The notes: generated by a model from the letters alone, not told the origin. Numbered from the stretch's first letter, positions 25,701 through 34,707 are shown. The stretch is DNA of 64,000 nt from Candidatus Contendibacter sp. (GCA_029624765.1 JARSSO010000045.1:62001-126000); one strand, 5' to 3'. Numbers and translations are program-made.

Positions 25701-26309
25701 TCAGCGAATTTCGACCCGCATGCCTTTTCTGACCCACGGTCTGAGCGCCTCGATCTGATGGTTGTCCAGCGCCACGCAACCGCTGGTCCAGTTGATCCCC
25801 GCCTTGTGAATCCGGGGATCGCCCATCCCGACCCCATGAATGCCGATCTGCCCGCCCAGTGGCGTGTCCTGTGGCGGAGTCTGGCCGGTGATCCAGGCGG
25901 CGCGGATGCGCTCATAGGTTGGTCGGTCGATCCGATGCTCCCGCAACGCCCGCTCGGCATAGTCGGGATTGGGATAATCCAGGCCGATGAAGGTCTTGAA
26001 CCGGCTTTGGTCGTTGATCCAGCCGATCCGGAACACCCCGGTCGGCGTCCGGTTGTCGCCGCGCCGGGACTTGATGCCAGCCCCGCTGCTGCCCAAGGCA
26101 ATCGGGTGAAACACCTTGATTGGCCGCTGACCCTGCATGATGGTCAACGTGTCGGCCCTGGTGTCCACCAGCAGCCAGGGTTCGCGTGGCGCCGCGGACT
26201 GACTCGCCAACAGCGGCGGCGCCGATTCCTGAAGGTCGTTGGGGGCGCAGGCGCTGATCAGCCACGCCAACAGGCCGAGAAACACAATTCGCTTACCAAA
26301 CTTCCACAT
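25701..26309 (-). CDS. Lipoprotein L,D-transpeptidase (YkuD domain)
   Basis: 202 residues. MWKFGKRIVFLGLLAWLISAC is a lipoprotein signal with lipobox LISAC. The YkuD domain shows GDNRTPTGVFRIGW and the catalytic IHGVGMGDPRIHKAGINW with SGCVAL, containing His and Cys. It is shorter than the enzyme at 24.0 kb and lacks LysM. ATG 26309 is chosen because it places the hydrophobic signal at the N-terminus. Confidence 0.88.
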   Translation of the reverse strand: MWKFGKRIVFLGLLAWLISACAPNDLQESAPPLLASQSAAPREPWLLVDTRADTLTIMQGQRPIKVFHPIALGSSGAGIKSRRGDNRTPTGVFRIGWINDQSRFKTFIGLDYPNPDYAERALREHRIDRPTYERIRAAWITGQTPPQDTPLGGQIGIHGVGMGDPRIHKAGINWTSGCVALDNHQIEALRPWVRKGMRVEIR

Positions 26310-26403
26310 ACCGGTTCCTACGCCTCTTGTCATTGCACCGGACATGAATTTTATAGAGTAGCCAGCACGGCGACGCAAGCTCATTTCCCGTGTCCGCCTC
26401 CGG

Positions 26404-26856
26404 TTAGAACCGTGGCTCCAACATCACCTGACTCAGCAGAGAGTTGCCCACGAAGCAGTTTTCCTTGGCCTTGCGGTGCAACTGCCGCACCGTTTCCTCA
26501 TCGGGGATCGTCCCGCCGCCGAACGTCACCCGGGGCCGCAGGGTCATCTGGGCGACCCAGATTTTACCCTTCTCGTTTTTGCCGAGTTCGGCCACCGGCT
26601 CGTCCTCGTAACGGTCCACCACCAGTTTTCTGAGTGCGGCGATAGATAGAAAGGTCAGCATATGGCAACTGGACAACGCCGCCAGCAACGCCTCCTCGGG
26701 GTTGCTCATCTCGGGATTGCCGGAATAGGCCGGCGCGGACGAGCCTTGAACGGTCTGCCCGCCGGCCAGTCGCCAGACATGGTCGCGGCTGAAGGTTTTC
26801 ACGTCAAAATCCGGCGTGGAGCGTTGCCAGATCAAGCCAATGGAAAAATTGGACAT
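26404..26856 (-). CDS. OsmC family peroxidase-like protein
   Basis: 150 residues. The conserved OsmC/Ohr fold segments are visible: NPEEALLAALSSCHMLTFL with the first reactive Cys and KAKENCFVGNSLL with the second. Family members reduce organic peroxides with the two Cys residues. It is single and not obviously linked to neighbours. Confidence 0.88.
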   Translation of the reverse strand: MSNFSIGLIWQRSTPDFDVKTFSRDHVWRLAGGQTVQGSSAPAYSGNPEMSNPEEALLAALSSCHMLTFLSIAALRKLVVDRYEDEPVAELGKNEKGKIWVAQMTLRPRVTFGGGTIPDEETVRQLHRKAKENCFVGNSLLSQVMLEPRF

Positions 26857-26919
26857 AGTGCATTCCTCATGGGCATGGACAAGGAAAATCCACAGGATCG
26901 TCGATCCGTGGAGCCTGCG

Positions 26920-27246
26920 TCAACGGCTGGTCGGTTGCAGCGCCTCCAACGCCGCCGGCGCGCAAACGTCGCCGCGCAACACCTCCTCCAGGCGGGCGAT
27001 CCGTCCGCGTAATTCGCCGTTCACCGCTTCCCGGCGGGCCAGCAGCGCCGCGCCATCCACGGCGCCGACGCCGGATCGCGCTCCAACCGGAATGCTGGAC
27101 CCCGCGCCGCCCATCAGCCAGCCGGCGGCCAACCCGCACAGCAGAATCGCCAGCGCCGCCAAACCCCAGACCCAGGCTCGCTGGTAGCGGGGAATCGCCG
27201 TCTCGGCGGCGTAAACCGTGAATTGTTCCTGTTCCTGTCGATTCAT
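26920..27246 (-). CDS. Small single-pass membrane protein of unknown function
   Basis: 108 residues with a hydrophilic N-terminus, one membrane helix (WVWGLAALAILLCGLAAGWL) and a C-terminal segment with coiled-coil tendency (ELRGRIARLEEVL). It lies 11 bases downstream of the large proline-rich gene and is the last gene of the minus-strand cluster. No family recognised. Confidence 0.6.
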   Translation of the reverse strand: MNRQEQEQFTVYAAETAIPRYQRAWVWGLAALAILLCGLAAGWLMGGAGSSIPVGARSGVGAVDGAALLARREAVNGELRGRIARLEEVLRGDVCAPAALEALQPTSR

Positions 27247-27256
27247 GACGGCTGCC

Positions 27257-29377
27257 TCAGCGCTCGACGGTGAAGGTCGTGACCGGGGTCACGGCGTTGG
27301 GCCGAACCGCGCCCTTGAACACCGACTCTTGACCGCCCCGGATCAGGCGCACCTGAAAAGGCGTTTCCCGGGGGTTTTGCTCGTCCTTGCGCGGCGCGTA
27401 GCGCACGGCGATTTCGTAATTGCCCGGCGCGGCGCGGCCCGCCGGCCAGAACGCGTTTTCCACCGGCCGGTCACCAAGCTTGTCGCGGGTGGCATTGGCG
27501 TCCACATCCAGGGCGCCACCGCATGCGGCTGGATTGCGGTAATCCAGTTGCTGGCCGGATGGGCAGCGCACCACCAGATCAAGATCGCTCAGGCCGTTCC
27601 ACAACAGCGTCGCGGTAATCTCGCCAGTGGCCGCGCCAGCGGCGGACAAGCGGCTCGCGAATTCCCGGCGCTCCTCGGGTGTCGGCTCAGCCTTGACCGG
27701 TGGCTCCGCCAAGGCGGGTGGTTCAGCCTTCCTGACCGGCGGCTCGGTTCGGGTGGGCAGCTCGTCCTGGGATCGTGGCGATTGGCGGGTCGGCGCAACC
27801 GCCACCGGCGCGCGCGCGCCCAACGCCTCTTCCAACGTCCGCGCCGGCGACTTGGTCTCGGCCAAAGCAGGGGATTCCGGCCTTGCCGATGGTGGACCGG
27901 CGGTATCCGGGGAACCACCGCCGCTCGTCGGTAGTGGTGCGATCACCAGCGGTGGCGCGCGGTCGGGCCGGAGCGGCGGCGACGCCATGCCAGGAGCAAT
28001 CGCCGCCCGGTCAGCGGTTGGAGCGTCCACGGTTGGAATCGCCGCACGGTCACCGACCGGGGCTGCCATCGCCGCCCGGTCGGCGGTTGGAGCGCCCACG
28101 GTTGGAATCGCCGCATGGTCACCGACCGGAGCCGTGCTTGCCGGCCCGCGAGGAACTTCGCCACCCGCGTCCATGGACCGAGCCGGAACCGTGCCAGCCC
28201 GGTCGGATTCTGGAACGGCGGGAACGGCGGCGCCCACGCCTGTGCCTGGCAAGGGACACTGACCGCGCCGCCCGGCAAGTTGCGTCAACAAACCTTCCAG
28301 TCGGGTCCGCAATTCCGCCTCGGTGCGCTGGGTCTGGGCCAGGGCGCGCTCCAGGTCCGCATCCAGTACCGGCTTCGACCCCTGGCCCAACCCGGAAGAA
28401 GACGCCGGCCGCCCCACCCCCCACCAGAACGCCGCGATCACGGCCAGCAACACGGCCAGGACGAACACGCTCCAAAAATACCGGGAGCCGACCACCATGT
28501 AACGCCACTGGGTTCCAGGTGCGGATTTGGACTCCGTCGACGCATCGAGTGTCGCCGCGGTTGGCCTGGATTCCGGTGGAGATTCCGGTGGAGATTCCGG
28601 TGCGATCCGGGACGACGCGGGTTGTGGCGCCAAAGGGGGCGGCGTTTCCAGCAACGGCTCGGCCGGAATCGGTTCCGGGGCCGGAATGGGAGGTGGCGCT
28701 TCCGACAATGGCTGGGTTGAAACCGGTTCCGACGCAGGAACCACGGACGGCGCTTCCGGTTGCCGCCCGCTTTCCGAAGACGATTCATTCTCCACGACGG
28801 GCGCTGGTGGAGTGGCCAGTTCAGGCATGGCGATTTCCGGCACGGCCACGTCGCGCGGCGACTCAATCGCTTGCGGCCCGGACGGCGGAATCGCCGGGCT
28901 TCGCGCCGGCTCCGCCAATGCCTCCCAAGGCCGATCCGGGGTAAAACCCCAGCGGATCAGCACCGGCCGCCCCTCGACCAGAAACAGTTCGGGTTCCGCC
29001 GGCGTGCGCAGGGCCACCCGCAACATCGCCCCCAATTGCGCCCGGCGGGCCTCTTTGGAAGCAGCGTAGCGCTCCGCCAACTCCCGCCCGCGCTCCAACA
29101 GGTCGCGGACCTGGGCCAGCAGCGCCTGGCGCTGGTCGTCAAGCAGATCGTTCAACGCCGTCGGCGGATGATCGGGATCGCCCTCGGTATACCAGTCAAT
29201 CCGGTCGTTGACCCGATCCACCACCGGTTCGGCCAGCAACGTCGCCGCCTCCGGTCCCAGTTCACTGGCCAGCACCGCCCGAATCTGCGGATACAGGGCG
29301 TGCAGGGGTTGACCAAAGCCACCGGTCTCGCGCATCCCGGCAAAGGATCCGCTGCTGAGAAGAATCTGTTCCACCAT
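27257..29377 (-). CDS. Large single-pass protein, possibly SrfA-like N-terminus, with C-terminal DUF2135-like domain
   Basis: 706 residues. The N-terminal 140 residues (including NDRIDWYTEGDP and LVEGRPVLIRWGF) recall the SrfA family, a tentative resemblance from memory. A Pro/Glu-rich stretch (about 170-285), one membrane helix (SVFVLAVLLAVIAAFWWGVG, about 303-322) and low-complexity repeats follow. The C-terminal 120 residues (LLWNGLSDLDLVVRCPSGQ ... APGNYEIAVRY) resemble the YfaP/DUF2135 beta-domain. Likely inner-membrane anchored with a periplasmic sensor or binding domain; function unknown. Confidence 0.65.
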   Translation of the reverse strand: MVEQILLSSGSFAGMRETGGFGQPLHALYPQIRAVLASELGPEAATLLAEPVVDRVNDRIDWYTEGDPDHPPTALNDLLDDQRQALLAQVRDLLERGRELAERYAASKEARRAQLGAMLRVALRTPAEPELFLVEGRPVLIRWGFTPDRPWEALAEPARSPAIPPSGPQAIESPRDVAVPEIAMPELATPPAPVVENESSSESGRQPEAPSVVPASEPVSTQPLSEAPPPIPAPEPIPAEPLLETPPPLAPQPASSRIAPESPPESPPESRPTAATLDASTESKSAPGTQWRYMVVGSRYFWSVFVLAVLLAVIAAFWWGVGRPASSSGLGQGSKPVLDADLERALAQTQRTEAELRTRLEGLLTQLAGRRGQCPLPGTGVGAAVPAVPESDRAGTVPARSMDAGGEVPRGPASTAPVGDHAAIPTVGAPTADRAAMAAPVGDRAAIPTVDAPTADRAAIAPGMASPPLRPDRAPPLVIAPLPTSGGGSPDTAGPPSARPESPALAETKSPARTLEEALGARAPVAVAPTRQSPRSQDELPTRTEPPVRKAEPPALAEPPVKAEPTPEERREFASRLSAAGAATGEITATLLWNGLSDLDLVVRCPSGQQLDYRNPAACGGALDVDANATRDKLGDRPVENAFWPAGRAAPGNYEIAVRYAPRKDEQNPRETPFQVRLIRGGQESVFKGAVRPNAVTPVTTFTVER
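27999..28136 (-). repeat. 69-bp tandem repeat (2 copies) within the large protein gene
   Basis: Two adjacent 69-base units (27999-28067 and 28068-28136) differ at a few bases and encode two 23-residue units rich in AAIPTV and APTADRAA. A smaller triplication of a 12-base unit (Pro-Glu-Ser-Pro codons) lies at about 28568-28604. Both keep the frame, so the linker length has changed by whole units. Confidence 0.8.
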
Positions 29378-29415
29378 ACCCGCCGCGCCTCGCCAGGATT
29401 CCGAATTTTCGCAAT

Positions 29416-29895
29416 TCAGCGCGCCGATACGCCCGGCGCGGTCGCCGGGGCGGTCCCAGCGGCCGGCTCAACCAGGGCGATGTCGACACCGCCACCGCCT
29501 AGAGTCAGGTCGAGGCCGTATTGCACGTTCTGCAAATACAGCATGACCCCCTTCTCGTTGCGCAATACGGCGTTGCCGCCGCCCTGAACCACGGTCAACC
29601 CGCCTTCGACGACGATATAGCGTCCGGGAAAATCGGCCAATTCCCGCAGGCGGTAGACCTGGCCGAGAGCGTCCACCTTGCTGATTCCCAGCGTCGCCGC
29701 CTTGATCCCGGAAACGGTGAACGGATATTTTCGCCCCTGAAATTCCAGCGCGCCCTGCCCCGATTGATAGCCGAACACCAGCCCGAACGCGGTGCTGGAA
29801 AAGGCCAGGCGGGCATCCGGCCGCCGATCCTGGGCAAGAACCGCGCCCGTTGCGGCGATCAGGGCCGCCGTTAAAACCATTCGCGCGAACTGCAT
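29416..29895 (-). CDS. Secreted protein of unknown function
   Basis: 159 residues with a clear signal peptide (MQFARMVLTAALIAATGAVLAQ). The mature part is Gly-rich with a repeated hydrophobic pattern (GLVFGYQSGQG, VVEGGLTVVQGGGN, LGGGGVDIAL), somewhat like EipA/DUF1134 or YSC84-type domains, but not assignable. GGGAGAG precedes ATG 29895. It lies between the TAXI protein and the large membrane protein in the same orientation. Confidence 0.6.
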   Translation of the reverse strand: MQFARMVLTAALIAATGAVLAQDRRPDARLAFSSTAFGLVFGYQSGQGALEFQGRKYPFTVSGIKAATLGISKVDALGQVYRLRELADFPGRYIVVEGGLTVVQGGGNAVLRNEKGVMLYLQNVQYGLDLTLGGGGVDIALVEPAAGTAPATAPGVSAR

Positions 29896-29918
29896 CGCTT
29901 TTTCTCTCCCGATGGAGG

Positions 29919-30971
29919 TCAGGCCGCCGGGATCGAATACCGGGGCCACTCAAACTGATTCAGCAACATTTTCTCCAGTTCGCGGCTCAGGTCCACGTTC
30001 GAACCGCCGCCCTTGGCGCCCCCGCGCGAACAACCGTCCAGCGGCCAGACTCCCACTTTTTCGTCAAGATTGACTTCCTTCCACTTGGGGTGACCGGTCT
30101 GCCGGAGCGTGTCGATATTGGTGCGAATGGCCTGGCCCAGTTTCGCCAGTTGCTGGCAACGCTGGGCGAAATAAGGAGTCCGCTTGCCGGAAAAGTCGAA
30201 GCTCATCAGTACCGCTTTCACCGCGATGGTCGGTACGTCACCGCTCAACCACTCGTAATCAGTCGAGCCGATCCGGGCGGGCTGATATTCGCGCAGCATC
30301 CGCGGATCGTCCAACGGCACGAAATGCACATTCGCCAGCAGGGGCGCGAACTCCGGCTTGGTCACCAGATTTCCCACCTTGGTGAACAGGCTGACCGGTT
30401 TGCCCGCCACGTAGAACGTCGCGTCGGCCTCGCCCTTGAGCACGGCGGTCACTCCCTGCAACGGCGGCAAATTGATCAGCTCGGCGGGCTTGACCCCGGT
30501 CAGTTGCAGCAGATTCATCGCGGTCAGCCAGGTACCGCTGCCCTGTTCGCCCACCACCACCCGTTTGCCCTGCAAGCCATCGAACGAGGTAATGGCCTTG
30601 TTGGCGAACAGATGCACCTCCTCGTTGTAAAACGGAAAGATGAGCCGCAACCGGCTGGCGACCTGGCGCATTTCCGGGTTTTCGGAGCGGCTGAGAAAAC
30701 CCAGGACGTCGGACTGGACGATGCCGAAGGTTGCGTTCTCCTTGCTGTTGATGCGCTTGATGTTGTCGATCGAGCCCTGGGAATCCTTGACCAGGATATC
30801 CAGGCCGACGGTTCTGGCCACGCTGGCGATATCGTTGCCAAACTTGATGTAGGTGCCCGTCTGGGAACCGGTGACCATGCCAATTTGCTTGGCGTCGGCA
30901 TCGTCGGCGCGCACCAATACCGGTCCGCAGCACAGTAGCAGTAACAAGCCGCTGATCAACAGACGATTCAT
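29919..30971 (-). CDS. TAXI-family TRAP-type periplasmic binding protein
   Basis: 350 residues. Signal peptide at the N-terminus, then the TAXI signatures MVTGSQTGTYIKFGNDIA, GIVQSDVLGFL and GKRVVVGEQGSGTWLTA. TAXI proteins normally feed 4TM-12TM TRAP permeases, but none is encoded nearby. Placed in a cluster of membrane-anchored proteins it may act as a sensor of a small molecule rather than in uptake. Confidence 0.85.
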   Translation of the reverse strand: MNRLLISGLLLLLCCGPVLVRADDADAKQIGMVTGSQTGTYIKFGNDIASVARTVGLDILVKDSQGSIDNIKRINSKENATFGIVQSDVLGFLSRSENPEMRQVASRLRLIFPFYNEEVHLFANKAITSFDGLQGKRVVVGEQGSGTWLTAMNLLQLTGVKPAELINLPPLQGVTAVLKGEADATFYVAGKPVSLFTKVGNLVTKPEFAPLLANVHFVPLDDPRMLREYQPARIGSTDYEWLSGDVPTIAVKAVLMSFDFSGKRTPYFAQRCQQLAKLGQAIRTNIDTLRQTGHPKWKEVNLDEKVGVWPLDGCSRGGAKGGGSNVDLSRELEKMLLNQFEWPRYSIPAA

Positions 30972-31032
30972 ACAGGTACTCCTTGCGGTAAGTCACGATG
31001 CGGGAATCGGTTGGCTTCCGATGGTGATGTAT

Positions 31033-32508
31033 TCAAGGCGACGATTTGGGTCGGCGCAACCCTTTCTCCAATTCCCGCAGGGTTGGATCGAATTGCGATT
31101 TCAGTTCGTCCTCGAGACTGCGTCCGGAGCCACCTGGCTGGGTCGGCGAAGCCGGCGGCGGTCTCGGCGGAGCGTGGGGAACCGGGGCGACGGGTGGCGG
31201 AGCAGGCGTTCGCCCGGGCGCGGGCGGTTGCCCTGGCGCGACCGGCGCGGAGCCCGGCGGCGGGACCGAAACCGGTGGCGGAATGGGTCGCTCGGGCGCG
31301 GGCGGTTGCCCTGGCGCGACCGGCGCGGAGCCCGGCGGCGGGACCGAAACCGGTGGCGGAATGGGTCGCTCGGGCGCGGGTGGCGTGGGAGCGGGGATCG
31401 GTTCGGGCGCGGGCGCCGGGACTGGCGCGGGAATCGGTTCCGGCGCGGGGACCGGTTCCGGCGCCGGTTTCGGCTCGGGGGCGGGTTTCGGTTCGGGGGC
31501 GCGGTCGATGCTGGACGGCGCGGCCGTCGTGAGCTTGTCCGCGGTGCGTTGCCCGAACCACCACCAGCCTCCCAAGGCCGCCAGCACCGCCAGCACCGCC
31601 AGCAGGATCAGTCCGGTCGATAGCCTGGATTTCTCTCCGGGTCGTTTCTCGCCGGCCACCTCGACGGGAACGGGCGGCTCCGAAAGCGACGCGGGACGGC
31701 GGGACGGCGCCGCAACCGTTGGCGGTTCTTGGCCCGGACCCGGCGCGGCAAGGGGTGGCGGCGGGGATGGGACGGCCGTTGGCTGGTCATCGTCATCATC
31801 TTCAGCCGGTGGAACCAGACCCTCGGATGCCTTGCGGGTCGGTTCTTCAGCGGCAGGGCGCTCGGCGCCCGAAACCGGTGGATGCACCCGCCCCTCCGCC
31901 ACCATCCGCGTCGGCCCCTCCTGGGTCGAACGGGGTTTCCGTACCCGGTGTCCCACGATTTGGGTCGGCTCATCGTCAAGGTCCGTCGCCACCGGCTCAG
32001 CGCCAATTTCCGGAATCGCCACGTCTGGAATGGGTAAGTCCGCGTGGCCCACCTCCGGCGGCTCGACCGCCGGCATGGCGCCCGGCCCCGGTTCCTGGCG
32101 CGGTTTCGGAGCCGCGTCCACCCGCGTGCCGCCAACCACCCGCCGTTCGCCACCAGCGGCGCCTTCCTCCAGTTCCAGCTCCAGGGGCCAGACGAAGGTC
32201 ACGGCGACGGCATCCGCCAGTCCTTCCCCCCGCACCGCCAGGGTGTACGGCATGTTTTCCAGTTGGAACGCCAGATCGGGATGGACGATGAACTTCAGGG
32301 CGTCTCCGCTGTACCACGCCTCCTCGGGTTGCAACCAGCATTCCGCGCCCTGCCAACCGTCGGCGCCGAGATGGTTGGCGGCAAAACCGTGGCGGCTTAG
32401 CGTGAATTCGAAGGTTTCCAACCCGCGCGGCAATCCGTTCAGGGTCACGATGGCGTGCCCCAACGGACGAGCGGGGTCTTCCGAAACGCGAACCGATAGG
32501 GTGGCCAT
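31033..32508 (-). CDS. Single-pass membrane protein with long proline-rich linker
   Basis: 491 residues from MATLSVRVSEDPARPLGHAI. The N-terminal 120 residues look like a compact beta-rich domain (VTLNGLPRGLETFEFTLSRH) of unknown family, followed by an acidic, Thr-rich linker, a membrane helix (STGLILLAVLAVLAALGGWWW, about 297-317), a roughly 130-residue Pro/Ala/Glu linker containing a perfect duplication, and a short charged C-terminus (EDELKSQFDPTLRELEKGLR). First gene of the cluster. The architecture suggests a cytoplasmic domain with a periplasm-spanning arm. Confidence 0.65.
   Translation of the reverse strand: MATLSVRVSEDPARPLGHAIVTLNGLPRGLETFEFTLSRHGFAANHLGADGWQGAECWLQPEEAWYSGDALKFIVHPDLAFQLENMPYTLAVRGEGLADAVAVTFVWPLELELEEGAAGGERRVVGGTRVDAAPKPRQEPGPGAMPAVEPPEVGHADLPIPDVAIPEIGAEPVATDLDDEPTQIVGHRVRKPRSTQEGPTRMVAEGRVHPPVSGAERPAAEEPTRKASEGLVPPAEDDDDDQPTAVPSPPPPLAAPGPGQEPPTVAAPSRRPASLSEPPVPVEVAGEKRPGEKSRLSTGLILLAVLAVLAALGGWWWFGQRTADKLTTAAPSSIDRAPEPKPAPEPKPAPEPVPAPEPIPAPVPAPAPEPIPAPTPPAPERPIPPPVSVPPPGSAPVAPGQPPAPERPIPPPVSVPPPGSAPVAPGQPPAPGRTPAPPPVAPVPHAPPRPPPASPTQPGGSGRSLEDELKSQFDPTLRELEKGLRRPKSSP
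31215..31370 (-). repeat. Perfect 78-bp tandem duplication in the proline-rich linker
   Basis: Units at 31215-31292 and 31293-31370 appear identical, and a third partial unit starts at 31371. Each encodes a 26-residue Pro-rich unit including PPAPERPIPPPVSVPPPG. Exact identity implies recent duplication or active length variation. Confidence 0.9.
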
Positions 32509-32681
32509 CCAGCATCCTCCAGGATTCTTGTGGGTTGATTGTAACCGAAGCGGGGAGGAACCGCATTGCCCGGCCAGGCCGGCCATCGTGGCGACGGTTC
32601 AGATGCAATCCGCTATATCACATCCAAGCTTTCTGATAGGGTTGTCGAGAACCCACTTTCCTCGATGGAGCTTCGTCATCC

Positions 32682-33806
32682 ATGACCCGCGACTTCCTTT
32701 CCCTCGCCGCTCCCGGCGTGCGCACCCTGCAACCCTATCAGCCCGGCAAGCCGGAAAGCGAGTTGCGCCGGGAATACGGCCTGAGCGACATCGTCAAGCT
32801 GGCGTCCAACGAAAACCCGCTTGGCCCCAGCCCTCGGGCGCTGGCCGCGATCCGCGAGGCTCTCAGCGGCTTGGCCCGCTATCCCGACGGCAACGGCTTC
32901 GAACTGAAGGCCGCGCTGTCGGCCAAGCTCGGCTTGTCCACGGCGACGCTGACCCTGGGCAACGGCTCCAACGACGTGCTGGAACTGGCGGCGCGGGCGT
33001 TCCTGACCCCGGAACACGAAGCGGTCTTCTCCGAACACGCCTTCGCGGTCTATCCCATCGTCACCCAGGCCATCGGCGCGACCGCCCGCGTCGCCAGGGC
33101 CAATCCGCCCGATCACGCCATGCCTTACGGTCACGATCCGGCGGCCCTGCTGGCGTCGATCAACGACCGCACCCGCCTGGTGTTCGTCGCCAACCCCAAC
33201 AACCCCACTGGCACCTGGTTGAAAACGGCGGAGTTGGAAGCGTTCCTGAAAGCGATCCCTGAACGGGTCATCGTGGTGGTGGACGAAGCCTATTTCGAAT
33301 ACGTCGAGGCCGAGGCGGACTGCCCCAATGCCCTGTGCTGGCTCGACCGTTTCCCCAATCTCATCGTCACCCGCACCTTCTCCAAGGCCCACGGTCTGGC
33401 CGGGCTGCGGGTCGGCTATGCGATCTCGCATCCCGAGGTGGCGGATCTGCTCAACCGGGTCCGCGAGCCGTTCAACGTCAACAGCCTGGCGCTGGTCGCG
33501 GCGGCGGCGGCGCTGGACGACTTCGGGCATCTGGAGCGGAGCCGTGCGGTCAACCGGGCCGGAATGGAGCAGTTGCGAAACGCCTGCCGCCAACTGGGGT
33601 TGAGTTGGCTACCGTCGGTCGGCAATTTTTTGTGCGTGGACATGGGCCGGCCTGGGCGGGACGTGTTTCTGGAACTGCTCAAGCGCGGCGTCATCACCCG
33701 GCCGGTGGACAACTACGGTCTGCCGCGCTTCCTGCGAATCAGCATTGGCGCCGAGACGGAAAACGCCCGCTTGATCGAGGCGCTGACCGACGTGTTGAAG
33801 GATTGA
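32682..33806 (+). CDS. hisC: Histidinol-phosphate aminotransferase
   Basis: 374-residue class II PLP aminotransferase. SNENPLGPSP binds substrate, VANPNNPTGTW and VVDEAYFEYVE are the conserved PLP-site segments, and FSKAHGLAGLRVGY contains the PLP Lys. The position two bases before tyrA is typical of the aromatic biosynthesis hisC paralogue, which may also act on phenylpyruvate or prephenate. Confidence 0.95.
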   Translation: MTRDFLSLAAPGVRTLQPYQPGKPESELRREYGLSDIVKLASNENPLGPSPRALAAIREALSGLARYPDGNGFELKAALSAKLGLSTATLTLGNGSNDVLELAARAFLTPEHEAVFSEHAFAVYPIVTQAIGATARVARANPPDHAMPYGHDPAALLASINDRTRLVFVANPNNPTGTWLKTAELEAFLKAIPERVIVVVDEAYFEYVEAEADCPNALCWLDRFPNLIVTRTFSKAHGLAGLRVGYAISHPEVADLLNRVREPFNVNSLALVAAAAALDDFGHLERSRAVNRAGMEQLRNACRQLGLSWLPSVGNFLCVDMGRPGRDVFLELLKRGVITRPVDNYGLPRFLRISIGAETENARLIEALTDVLKD

Positions 33807-33807
33807 C

Positions 33808-34686
33808 ATGACCGCGCCGCAACCCCTGATCCGACGCCTGTGCGTCATCGGCGTCGGCCTGATCGGCGGCTCGCTGGCCCGCGCCCTGCGCGAGCGGGGC
33901 GAAGTGGCCGAGGTGGTCGGCTCCGGCCGCAACGAGGACAACCTGCGCGCGGCGGTCCGCCTGGGCGTGGTGGATCGTTACGACACCGATCCCGCCCGCG
34001 CGGTCGCCGATGCCGACGTGGTGGTGGTGGCCGTGCCGCTCGGCGCCATCGAATCCGTGTTGCGCGCCATCGTTCCGCGCCTGGCGTCCGACGCGGTGGT
34101 CACCGACGTCGGCAGCGCCAAGGGCAGCGTGGTGGCGGACGTGGAGCGGGTTTACGGTCACATCCCCCCCCACTTCGTGCCCGGCCATCCCATCGCCGGC
34201 ACCGAGAAGAGCGGGGTCGAAGCCTCGTTCGCGACTCTGTTCCAGCGCCGACGGGTGATCCTGACGCCGCTGGCGGAAACCACCGCCGCCGCGCATCGCC
34301 TGATCAAACGAATGTGGGAACTGACCGGGGCCGAGGTGGTGGACATGGGCGTGCGCCATCACGACGCGGTGCTGGCGGCGACCAGCCATCTGCCGCACAT
34401 GCTGGCCTACACCCTGGTGGACACCCTGGCCCGGTTGGACGACCGGGCGGAAATTTTCCGCTACGCCGCCGGCGGATTTCGGGATTTCACCCGCATCGCC
34501 TCCAGCGACCCGACGATGTGGCGCGACATCTGCGTCGCCAATCGCGAGCAGTTGCTGGAGATGATCGCGTTGTTCAACGCCGACCTGGCGCGGCTGGCCG
34601 AGGCGATCCGCGCCGACGACCACGCCGCGATTCTCGCCGTCTTCCAGCGGGCCAAGCGCGCCCGCGACAATTTGTATCTGGATTGA
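33808..34686 (+). CDS. tyrA: Prephenate dehydrogenase
   Basis: 292 residues, NAD(P)-dependent prephenate or arogenate dehydrogenase for tyrosine synthesis. The N-terminal GVGLIGGSLARAL is the dinucleotide fold; GHPIAGTEKSGVEA and the later HHDAVLAATSHLPHM hold conserved catalytic and substrate His residues. No ACT or chorismate mutase domain is fused. It ends the hisC-tyrA pair and converges on the AAA+ gene. Confidence 0.94.
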   Translation: MTAPQPLIRRLCVIGVGLIGGSLARALRERGEVAEVVGSGRNEDNLRAAVRLGVVDRYDTDPARAVADADVVVVAVPLGAIESVLRAIVPRLASDAVVTDVGSAKGSVVADVERVYGHIPPHFVPGHPIAGTEKSGVEASFATLFQRRRVILTPLAETTAAAHRLIKRMWELTGAEVVDMGVRHHDAVLAATSHLPHMLAYTLVDTLARLDDRAEIFRYAAGGFRDFTRIASSDPTMWRDICVANREQLLEMIALFNADLARLAEAIRADDHAAILAVFQRAKRARDNLYLD

Positions 34687-34707
34687 CGGCGAAGTCGCCG
34701 ATTCGGA

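Noticed and set aside
31215..31380. Possible CRISPR-like array
   Set aside because: Repeats are directly adjacent 78-base coding units without spacers.
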